From NCBI GenBank assembly GCA_019637445.1, contig JAHBVS010000001.1, forward strand, positions 1,151,586 through 1,215,585: a stretch of DNA of 64,000 nucleotides, in the 5' to 3' direction. How positions within the stretch are numbered: the stretch's first letter is position 1; every line of letters starts with the position of its first letter. Below the pieces are notes generated by a model. It saw only the letters and a list, made by a program, of their open reading frames with translations. It ran no database searches and was not told the DNA's origin. Below, one piece after another: positions 34,030 to 44,299 of the stretch. Both the position numbers and the translations under genes were made by a program. The stretch is from Gemmatimonadaceae bacterium (GTDB lineage Bacteria > Gemmatimonadota > Gemmatimonadetes > Gemmatimonadales > Gemmatimonadaceae).

Positions 34030-36105
34030 CTACTCGGCAGTTCCGCGGTCCATCCGCGACTCGTCCACCGCCTCCGCCACCCGCTCGACGTCGCGCGCCA
34101 ACGCCCGCATCTCGGACGTGAGGTGCCGGTCGTCGGCGAGGCGTGACTGGACGCCGGAGCTGCGCAGCTTCATGAGGTCGAGCTTCATCGTGTCCAGGAG
34201 CAAGACCGCCTGCTCCATCTGCTGCGACAGCACCGAGCGCCGCTCGGCGAGGTCGGTGAGCGTCACGCGCTGCCGCTCCAGCAACTCCAGCCGCCTCGCG
34301 CGTTCGGGGGCGTCCTCGGGCAATGCGGTCGCCTGCGCGATGCGTGTTTCGAGCCGCACCAGCGCATCCGGGGACGCGTCGGTGTCGAGCGCGTGCAGGG
34401 CGACCGCCAAGGTGCGCGTGCGCTCGATCAATGACTCCACCGTCGGCTGGATCTCCGGCAACAACGATCGCTCGTGCTCGGGCAACCGCGCCAGCAGCGA
34501 ACGGATTTGCGCGCGCGCGGCAAAGGCATCGCGAATCGCCACGCCGTGTGGTCCTTCGAGCACGTCGCGCGGCACCGCATCGAGCACCGCCTCGGCCGCC
34601 GTGGCCGCTGGTGGCGCCGGAAGCTTCGGCTCGAGCCGACGCAACGGCTGCTCGTCACCACGAACCGCTGGGCGCACCGGGCGCTGCCAGATGCGCCGCA
34701 GCGGGATCCCGTCCGCCCAAAGGTCGGCGACCTTCTTCACCATCCCGAATCCGATGCCGATGGCCGGGAAGACCACCCAAGGAAACATCGGACTGGTGAT
34801 GGCGTTGATCACAGCCAAGACGCCGATGGTCACGACGCCGGAGCCGATGCGACGCCGCACCTGCGCGATGCGCACCTCCGGCGCGTGCTGCTGCAGCTGG
34901 AGCGCATTGAGTTCGATGGACGCGCGGCGGAGGTCGTGCCGGCTGCCGCGCGACTGCCCCTTCACCTGCTCCTTCCAGCGCCGCGTCTCCTCGCGCCAGG
35001 CACGCAGCGCCTCCTTGCCGTGTTCGCGCGTGCTGGGATCGAACATCCAGTCACGCGGCAGGCTCGGGAAAGCCGGCGCCGGCAATGGCGTGTTGCGGTG
35101 CAGGGCGTCGAGCGGATCCTCGGCGATGAACGGAGCGCTCGGTGGCGGCGTTGGCAGCCGCGGTGGCGCGGACGACACGGGCCGCGATTCCGCCGGCGGT
35201 GAGACTGCTGGCGGCACCGCCACGACCCCGGATGCGCGGCTGCGCCTCGGTGATGCCTCACCCAGCTCCTCCGAGAGCGCCGCCTTGAACCGCGCGGCAT
35301 CCGGCCATCGCTCCGCGCGGCCCTTCGCGAGCGCGCGCTCCACTGCGGCGAGCACCGGGACCGGCACATCGTCACGCACCTGCACCAGCGGCCGCGGCCG
35401 CTCGCTCAGGTGCTTCATCAGCATCGTCGGCGTGTTGGACGCCTGGAATGGCAATTCGCCCGCCAGCATCTGATACGCCACCACACCCAGCGCGTAGATA
35501 TCGGCGCGGCCGTCGACCTCGCGCTCGCCCATTGCCTGCTCGGGACTCATGTACGCCGGCGTCCCCACGGCGATGCCGGTGGCGGTCAGGCGCTGGTCAC
35601 CCTCCGCCGCGCGCGCGATGCCGAAGTCCGTGACCAGTGCCCGCCCCGTGGAGTGCTCAAGCAGGATGTTGTCCGGCTTGATGTCGCGATGCACCACACC
35701 CTCGCGATGCGCGTAGTCGAGCGCGTCGGCCACTTCGCGCAGCACGCGACGCACAACATCAAGCGGCGGCTGCGGTTCACGGTGCAACCGCTGCGCCAGC
35801 GACTCGCCTTCCACGAGTCCCATCGCAATCCAAACGAGACCATCGGCCTCGTCCACCGCGTAAATGGGCACGATGTGCGGGTGCGAGAGCCGCGCCGCCA
35901 TCTCCGCCTCTCGCAGGAAGCGGCGCTTCACCTCGTCGCGATACGCGAGGTCCGGCGGCAGCACCTTGAGCGCGACCTTTCGCCGCAGCCGGAGGTCGGT
36001 GGCGCGATACACCACGGCCATCCCGCCGCGCCCAATCTCGGCTTCGATGTGGAAATGGTCCGCGACCGCCGCCGCGGCCCGCGGAAGCAGATCCTCGTCA
36101 GCCAC
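34030..36105 (-). CDS. Membrane Ser/Thr protein kinase (kinase-2TM-coiled coil), copy 2
   Basis: A 691-residue Hanks-type kinase. Gly loop GRGGMA (25-30), ATP Lys K47, catalytic HRDIKPDN (H139-R140-D141) and DFG (D160), then GTPAYMSPEQ. A Pro/Ser-rich linker follows. Two adjacent hydrophobic helices (VVTIGVLAVINAITSPMFPW and VVFPAIGIGFGMVKK) are followed by WADGIPLRRIWQRP and a long helical/coiled-coil C-terminus. Two helices would put both ends in the cytoplasm, so there is no external sensor. GTG start overlaps the upstream kinase stop by 8 nt; the same architecture is repeated there. Confidence 0.88.
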   Translation of the reverse strand: MADEDLLPRAAAAVADHFHIEAEIGRGGMAVVYRATDLRLRRKVALKVLPPDLAYRDEVKRRFLREAEMAARLSHPHIVPIYAVDEADGLVWIAMGLVEGESLAQRLHREPQPPLDVVRRVLREVADALDYAHREGVVHRDIKPDNILLEHSTGRALVTDFGIARAAEGDQRLTATGIAVGTPAYMSPEQAMGEREVDGRADIYALGVVAYQMLAGELPFQASNTPTMLMKHLSERPRPLVQVRDDVPVPVLAAVERALAKGRAERWPDAARFKAALSEELGEASPRRSRASGVVAVPPAVSPPAESRPVSSAPPRLPTPPPSAPFIAEDPLDALHRNTPLPAPAFPSLPRDWMFDPSTREHGKEALRAWREETRRWKEQVKGQSRGSRHDLRRASIELNALQLQQHAPEVRIAQVRRRIGSGVVTIGVLAVINAITSPMFPWVVFPAIGIGFGMVKKVADLWADGIPLRRIWQRPVRPAVRGDEQPLRRLEPKLPAPPAATAAEAVLDAVPRDVLEGPHGVAIRDAFAARAQIRSLLARLPEHERSLLPEIQPTVESLIERTRTLAVALHALDTDASPDALVRLETRIAQATALPEDAPERARRLELLERQRVTLTDLAERRSVLSQQMEQAVLLLDTMKLDLMKLRSSGVQSRLADDRHLTSEMRALARDVERVAEAVDESRMDRGTAE

Positions 36106-37999
36106 GCGTGCGGGGACGGTCGAGCCTCGAGAGCGCGTCCCCCGCATACACGACCGCATCCACGTCGCGGGCCAGCGCCATCGCCTGCTCGGCCATCGTC
36201 GTTACGTGCTGCCAGCTCTGGCTGCCCGCCTTGAGCTTGAGCATGTCGTACTTGAGGTTCTGCAGGGCCAGCGCGCAGTCCTCGAGTTTGGCTGTGTACT
36301 CCGTCTTGCGCTGCTCCACCTCTGCGGCCCCGCGGCGCGCACGCTTGAGCATCGCCAGGCGCTTCACGCGCACCTCGCTGGCGCTGAAGTCCAAGGGATT
36401 TGCCTGCGCCTCGAGCGTCGCGATCTCCTTGTCCATCGCCGCCACGGTCTGGCCGCTGTTCTCGCGTTCCAGGGTCGTGAGCGAGGTCGCCAGCCCCATC
36501 ACGCTCTCGGCGAGTTGCCGCGCGGTGGGCACCACGTCCGCCACGCGCTGCTGCTCGGACTTGGGCAGGTCGTTGACGAGGCGGACGATCTCCTCACGAT
36601 CCGTGATGGCCTGGCGCGCGACCGTCGCGTGCGGACCGGAGCCCAGCGCGGCGCCGTCCAGCGGCCCGAGCGCGTTGACGCCTGCTTCCGGCGACGTGGC
36701 GGCCCCCAGCGAGTGCCGGCGGCGGCGCGCCTTCTCGCGCACCTCGGCGCGCTTGTCGCGGTCGAAGATGGCCTTGGCATTGTCGACCGTGTCGGCGGCC
36801 ACGTCCACCAGCATCTTGTCGCGCGGCTGCTTGAACACGTCGCGCCAATCGTAACCGTCGCTCCAGAGCCGCGCGTACTTGTACGCGACGTTGATGCCCC
36901 AGAACGCCGAGATGACCAGCAGGTTCGGGCCGCCCACGAGCCCCACGGCGAACAGCGCACCCGTCACGAACAGGAACGGCGCAATCGCCTTGCGGAACCG
37001 CACGACTGACGGGTCGTGCCAACGCGCGATCTCGTTCGCCGTCGGCCCGCTCTCCTCCTCAAGAATCGGCGCCGACCAGCTCGGCGTCGCCTGCGGATAG
37101 GCCGCGCTGGCGCGCACCGGCAAGTTGGGCATCGCCCCGCCATCCAAGGCCTCGACGAAGGCCCGCGCATCCGGGAAGCGATCGTCCGGGTTCTTCTCAA
37201 GACACAACATCACGGCGCGCGCCAGGTCCGGCGGCACCATCGCCCGACGGTCGATCGGCACCGGACGCTCGCTCAGGTGCTTCACGAGCAACGCCGGGGT
37301 GCTGTTGGCCGAGAACGGCAGGTCGCCGCAGAGCATCTGGTAGGCGACGATGCCGAGCGCGTAGAGGTCCGTGCGCCCATCGATGTCGCGGTCGCCCGCC
37401 GACTGCTCCGGGCTCATATAGGCCGGTGTGCCAATCGCGATGCCCGTCGCCGTCAGCTTGGCGTCCCCGCCCTCGCTCACCGCGCGCGCAATGCCAAAGT
37501 CCGTCACCATCGTGCGACCGGTGTTGCCGTCGAGCAGGATGTTGTCCGGCTTGATGTCGCGGTGCACGGTGTTCTGCGAGTGCGCATAGGCCAGCGCGTC
37601 GCCCACCTCGCGAAGGATGCGCCGTGCCTCCTCGGGCTGGAGCGGACCCTGACGCTGGATGCGCGTGCCGAGGTTCTCGCCCTCGACCAGCGCCATCACG
37701 AAGTAGACCAGGCCCTCACGCTCGTCCACCGAATAGATCGGCACGATGTGCGGATGGCTGAGCTGCGCGGCCATCTCCGCCTCGCGCAGGAAGCGCTGCC
37801 GGATCTCCGAGCGGAACGCCAACTCGGGCGGCAGCAGCTTGATGGCCACCGGTCGCTTGAGGCGCTTGTCGCGCCCCTTGTAGACGATGCCCATCCCACC
37901 ACGGCCGATCTCCTTCTCCACCTCGTACTGCGATTCCAGCACCCGCACGATGTGCGACTGCAGTTCCGCATCTGACTGGCTGATCCGAGGTTCGCTCAC
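36098..37999 (-). CDS. Membrane Ser/Thr protein kinase (kinase-2TM-coiled coil), copy 1
   Basis: A 633-residue Hanks-type kinase. Gly loop GRGGMG (32-37), K54, HRDIKPDN (D148 catalytic) and DFG (D167), GTPAYMSPEQ. After the kinase domain come two hydrophobic helices (APFLFVTGALFAVGLVGGPN, LLVISAFWGINVAYKY), the sequence LWSDGYDWRDVFKQP and a coiled-coil region rich in Glu/Lys/Ala. The GTG at 37999 is chosen because upstream in-frame sequence enters the divergent lon promoter region and has no kinase-like content. Paralogous to the downstream gene. In the 234-nt gap to lon, GGTATCG at about 38037-38043 may be part of its promoter. Confidence 0.88.
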   Translation of the reverse strand: MSEPRISQSDAELQSHIVRVLESQYEVEKEIGRGGMGIVYKGRDKRLKRPVAIKLLPPELAFRSEIRQRFLREAEMAAQLSHPHIVPIYSVDEREGLVYFVMALVEGENLGTRIQRQGPLQPEEARRILREVGDALAYAHSQNTVHRDIKPDNILLDGNTGRTMVTDFGIARAVSEGGDAKLTATGIAIGTPAYMSPEQSAGDRDIDGRTDLYALGIVAYQMLCGDLPFSANSTPALLVKHLSERPVPIDRRAMVPPDLARAVMLCLEKNPDDRFPDARAFVEALDGGAMPNLPVRASAAYPQATPSWSAPILEEESGPTANEIARWHDPSVVRFRKAIAPFLFVTGALFAVGLVGGPNLLVISAFWGINVAYKYARLWSDGYDWRDVFKQPRDKMLVDVAADTVDNAKAIFDRDKRAEVREKARRRRHSLGAATSPEAGVNALGPLDGAALGSGPHATVARQAITDREEIVRLVNDLPKSEQQRVADVVPTARQLAESVMGLATSLTTLERENSGQTVAAMDKEIATLEAQANPLDFSASEVRVKRLAMLKRARRGAAEVEQRKTEYTAKLEDCALALQNLKYDMLKLKAGSQSWQHVTTMAEQAMALARDVDAVVYAGDALSRLDRPRTRG

Positions 38000-38233
38000 G
38001 GCGGCGATTGGGGGGAGTCCGAACTGCGTCCGACTACGATACCATAGCGCGGCTCGGGGTACCACCTATGAGAAGCTGGCACCCGGTCGCCGCGATGGCA
38101 GGCACTACGTCACGCAGGCGGGAGAAAGTTGCATTCCCCGCCACAATGTCGTAAGTCAGGGCGGAACGCTCCTTGCGAGACCGGTACTCATCTCACTAGG
38201 CACGTACGCCTCACACCAGGTCATCGCGTTTTC

Positions 38234-40801
<2,568 letters not shown>

Positions 40802-40815
40802 ACTGCTGCGGGAAG

Positions 40816-40854
40816 CGACGGAGGGGGCCGCGCGGCGCGCGGCCCCCTCCGTCG
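40816..40854. terminator. Perfect 39-nt palindromic bidirectional terminator
   Basis: Positions 40816-40854 are self-complementary around a single central G at 40835: 19-bp arms of GACGGAGGGGGCC type, almost all G-C. It lies between the convergent lon and M8-protease genes. The + side is followed by GTTCTTCC, a weak U tract. Likely serves both genes. Confidence 0.8.
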
Positions 40855-40873
40855 TTCTTCCAGCGCGGTGTCG

Positions 40874-43003
40874 CTACTCGTGGTCGGGCAGCGACGTCCG
40901 GTAGACCCGAACCACGTTGCCGGCGGCATCGAGCGCCGCCAACGGCGTGTGCGGATCCGGCAGCTTGAGGCTCCACGCCGGGATGCTCGACATCAGGCTC
41001 GGCGGCGGCACCGTGTACGCGTCCTGGATATTCAGGTTGACCGTGTAGCCCAGGTCCGCCAGCGACTGCAGCGTCATCTTGGAGAACGGATTCGCGCCGG
41101 CGCTGAGATAGCCCGTCATCAGTTCGCTCTGGAACACGCTTTCCTTCCAGTGCGAGTTGATCGTCCCTGAGCCGCAGGACTGCGTGAGGTTCAGGCAGTC
41201 CTCCGCCGGCACCGCGGATGCGCAGGGCACGCCGCCGTTGTGGTCGTTGATGCAGGCATCGCGCGCCAGTGCACCCGTGAAGAACGGCGTACTGCCCGGC
41301 GCCTCGCCGCTGCGCAGGCCCTTGGTCACCCAGAGCGTGCCGACGCCGATCACGTGGAGCATCTCGTGCAGGATCACCGACTCGAGGCGGCCTTGGCTCG
41401 AGAGATTCTCGAGGTCTGCGACGTCGAAGCGCATCCGACCCACGGCGGAGAGCTGATTCGACGTGCGAATGTAGCAGGGACCGGCGGAGCCAAGCACCGA
41501 GCCGACGCCGTCGATCGGCTCCACCGTCGCGTAGATCACGAGTCCCGTGATGGCCTCATTGAGGGTCAGGCCACTCACGCAGGCGTTGGCGTCGAAGTTC
41601 GTGAAGGTCAGCGTGCTGAGTTGGCCCACGACCCCAGCGCGGATGCGGGCCGCCGCATTCAGGAACGCGGCCTGGACGTCACCCGCGGGCGGCGTGCCAC
41701 GCCAGCGAATTTCCAGATCGTAGTTGGTCTGCACAGCCGCGGTGATGAGACGGCTCGCGGACCCGGCGACCACCTGCACGGACTGTTCGGTCTCGGTCTT
41801 GCCGAGGGTCCACTCGGGCATCGTCGCGATGCCCGAACCGTCGGTCATCGACACGGCCGCGGCCAGCGAACCGTCGCCGGAAATCAGCGTCCAGAACACC
41901 TGCGAGCCCGGCGATGGGTTGTCGAACTGGTCGGCCGCGAGCACACGCACGGGCTGCGCCAGCGCCGTCCCGGCCAAGGCCTCCTGGCCTTCGCCCTCAA
42001 CCACGGTCACCTTCGAAACGGGCCCCACCACACCTTCGGTGGTGAAGACCACGGACGGCACGCCCGCCACGGAGACCGTCACGGAGTTCGTGCCCACCGA
42101 CTCGTCGAGGGTCCACGTACCGATTGACGTCGGCCCGGCATCCGTAACCGCGGGACTGTCCTCGAGCGATCCACTGCCGGCGGTCACCGTGATCGTGACG
42201 GGAATGCCGTTCAGGATGTTGTTCGCCGCATCACGCACGGCAAATGTCGGTGCCGCGACCGGCGATGTGCCCGCGGCTAGTGACGCAGGCGCGGCCTGCT
42301 CGATAGTGATGCTGGCCGGCGGCTCCTGGATCACGGCAGAAAACGACTGGTTAAACGCGCCACTCGTCGCCACCAGGGTCTGCGCGCCGGAACCATCCGC
42401 ACCCAAGGTCCAGGCCGGCGCTGTCGCGACCCCGGTTGCGTTCGTCACCGAAGAGGCGGCGCCGACAGAACCACCGCCCGCGGTCACGGCCCAGGCGACC
42501 GTCGCACCCGAGACGCCGTTGCCGAACGCATCCACCAATCGCACTTCGATTGCCGTCGGCACCACGGACAACTCGGGCGCGCGCAAATCAGGATTGCCGA
42601 CCTTGTTGAGCGCGGAGGCAGCGGCGGGCAGCGCGTTGATGGTGAACGTCAGCGTCGGGATGCCGTCGACCGACACGCTCAACGACTGCGGGCCGGCCGT
42701 GTTGCCCAAGGTCCAGGCCCCAATCTCCGTGGGGCCGCGTAGCGATCGCGTTGGCGCGTTGGCGATGCTGCCACCACCGGCGGTCACCGCCACGGCCACA
42801 TTGGCCCGCAACGCCCGACCGTTCTCAGCGCGCACCTCAAACGTGGGCGACGGCGTGACGACGCTGCCGACAACTGCCGGCGTGAGCGTCGTAGACACGA
42901 CGGCCGCAACACTGGACGGGGGCGGGGGCGGAGCGGCTTCCGAGCAGGCGGCGATGGTCAGCCCCGCCACTGCGCACCACGCACGACGCGTCTTCAACAC
43001 CAT
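40874..43003 (-). CDS. Lipoprotein M8-like zinc metalloprotease with Ig-like repeats
   Basis: A 709-residue surface or periplasmic protein. The signal peptide ends in lipobox TIAAC (SEA). Four Ig-like (Big_1-type) repeats occupy roughly residues 40-440, each with a V-T-A-G-x-G-S strand and a closing WTLG strand (WTLGNTAG, WTLGADGS, WTLDESVG, WTLGKTET). The C-terminal domain has HEMLHVIGVGTLW (H546, HExxHxxG) and a downstream His in INSHWKESVFQSELMTGYL, the ligand set of leishmanolysin-like M8 proteases. The domain is paralogous to the 43292-44233 protein. GAAGGA lies 6-8 nt before the ATG. Confidence 0.85.
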   Translation of the reverse strand: MVLKTRRAWCAVAGLTIAACSEAAPPPPPSSVAAVVSTTLTPAVVGSVVTPSPTFEVRAENGRALRANVAVAVTAGGGSIANAPTRSLRGPTEIGAWTLGNTAGPQSLSVSVDGIPTLTFTINALPAAASALNKVGNPDLRAPELSVVPTAIEVRLVDAFGNGVSGATVAWAVTAGGGSVGAASSVTNATGVATAPAWTLGADGSGAQTLVATSGAFNQSFSAVIQEPPASITIEQAAPASLAAGTSPVAAPTFAVRDAANNILNGIPVTITVTAGSGSLEDSPAVTDAGPTSIGTWTLDESVGTNSVTVSVAGVPSVVFTTEGVVGPVSKVTVVEGEGQEALAGTALAQPVRVLAADQFDNPSPGSQVFWTLISGDGSLAAAVSMTDGSGIATMPEWTLGKTETEQSVQVVAGSASRLITAAVQTNYDLEIRWRGTPPAGDVQAAFLNAAARIRAGVVGQLSTLTFTNFDANACVSGLTLNEAITGLVIYATVEPIDGVGSVLGSAGPCYIRTSNQLSAVGRMRFDVADLENLSSQGRLESVILHEMLHVIGVGTLWVTKGLRSGEAPGSTPFFTGALARDACINDHNGGVPCASAVPAEDCLNLTQSCGSGTINSHWKESVFQSELMTGYLSAGANPFSKMTLQSLADLGYTVNLNIQDAYTVPPPSLMSSIPAWSLKLPDPHTPLAALDAAGNVVRVYRTSLPDHE

Positions 43004-43034
43004 GGGATCCTTCCTCAGCAAATCGTGATCGGAC

Positions 43035-43292
43035 TCACGGCCGCCGCGTCGGCAGCGGTACCGCCTTCCCTGTCGAATCCACTGCAAACAAGGGACCGAA
43101 CGCTGAATCTCGGCCAAGATACTGCGGTTCCGCGCGCACGGAGTCGGCGCGCAGGCTGTCAGCCGTACCGGAATCTGACAGCGCGCCACCCGCCGCGCCT
43201 GCCGCTTGCCCCGACGTCGAGGCCGGAGGCACCTCCCGCTTCTCGCAGGCTGCCGCCGCCGCAACGAGCAAGATCAGCACGGCCCTGCGCAT
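43035..43292 (-). CDS. Small lipoprotein between the two metalloproteases
   Basis: An 85-residue protein with a lipobox (LVAAAAAC|EKR). The mature chain is Ser/Ala/Asp-rich low complexity, ending FGPLFAVDSTGKAVPLPTRR. That ending resembles the tail of the neighbouring proteases (ALDAAGNVVRVYR, ALDNAGGLVPLRR), so it may be a relic or cofactor of them. Its ATG overlaps the upstream protease stop by one base (TGATG). Function unknown. Confidence 0.7.
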   Translation of the reverse strand: MRRAVLILLVAAAAACEKREVPPASTSGQAAGAAGGALSDSGTADSLRADSVRAEPQYLGRDSAFGPLFAVDSTGKAVPLPTRRP

Positions 43293-44233
43293 CAGTCCCT
43301 CCGCAGCGGCACGAGTCCGCCGGCATTGTCCAGCGCGAATCGCGGCCGCAGCGGCTCCGGCATCGCCAGCGGCGGCTCGGCGGAGCTTCCCGCCATCCGC
43401 AGGAACGTCCCGCTCACGGTGAACGACTGCGCCGCCGTCGTCGAGACGACGTATCCCAGATCACCAAGCGAGCGGATCGACATCGCCGAGAACGGATTCA
43501 CCGGCACGTTGTCGAGGAACGGCGTCATCAACTCGTTGGTGAACAGCGACTCGCGCCAATGCGAGAACCGAGATCCGGCGCCGTCAGCGCTGTGGACCGG
43601 TACCGTCGCACTGCAGTTCGCGCCGCCACCGTGCAGGTCGGCGCAGGCGGCACGCGCCCCCGCACCGAGGAAGCGCGCATTCGTGTTCGTCGTCGTGTCC
43701 AGCAGGTTGTTGTCGAACCAGATGGTCCCAAGCCCGAGGATGTGCAGCATCTCGTGCAGGACCACGGCGCCGAGGCGTCCCGTCATGTTCAGGTTCGCCA
43801 CGTCGGCAGAGTCCAACCGCATCACGCCGAGGGCGGGCAGGTTGTTCTGCGCCTCGCTGCGAATCAGGCAGGGGCCGGCCGAGCCGAGCGTCCCGCCCAC
43901 GTCATCGATCTCGACGATGCGGAGGTAGATGACGAGGCCGGGAATTGGGTCCCGCGGCACGTCGGGGAACCCCGTGAGCGACGCCTCGCACTGACTGACG
44001 TTTGTGAAGCTCGGCGGTAGGCTCACGGACTGCAGGCCGCCGGTCACGGTCTGGCGAATCGTATTCGCCGCATTCTCGAACGCCGCGAGGGTCGCTCCCG
44101 TCGGCGGGGTGCCCAGCCAGCGCAGTTCCAACGAGTAGTCAGAGTTGACTTGGGGATTGCCGCCGCCCGTCGAGGAGGAGCAGGCGGTGAGGGCCATCAG
44201 GCCGAGGGCCAGGGTCAGGCGAGTCGGGGTCAC
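43292..44233 (-). CDS. Lipoprotein M8-like zinc metalloprotease, short form
   Basis: A 313-residue lipoprotein (lipobox ALTAC|SSS) with the protease domain only. YSLELRWLGTPPTGATLAAF parallels YDLEIRWRGTPPAGDVQAAF of the larger paralogue. The zinc site is HEMLHILGLGTIW (H160) with a later His in FSHWRESLFTNELMTPFL. Four or more Cys may form disulfides. First gene of a three-gene leftward unit with the small lipoprotein and the larger protease. Confidence 0.83.
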   Translation of the reverse strand: MTPTRLTLALGLMALTACSSSTGGGNPQVNSDYSLELRWLGTPPTGATLAAFENAANTIRQTVTGGLQSVSLPPSFTNVSQCEASLTGFPDVPRDPIPGLVIYLRIVEIDDVGGTLGSAGPCLIRSEAQNNLPALGVMRLDSADVANLNMTGRLGAVVLHEMLHILGLGTIWFDNNLLDTTTNTNARFLGAGARAACADLHGGGANCSATVPVHSADGAGSRFSHWRESLFTNELMTPFLDNVPVNPFSAMSIRSLGDLGYVVSTTAAQSFTVSGTFLRMAGSSAEPPLAMPEPLRPRFALDNAGGLVPLRRD

Positions 44234-44299
44234 GAGGGAAATCTGTCGAGGTGCACGGTCGGCGTCAGGAGACCTGCATCACATTCGCTGTCGCTTGCG

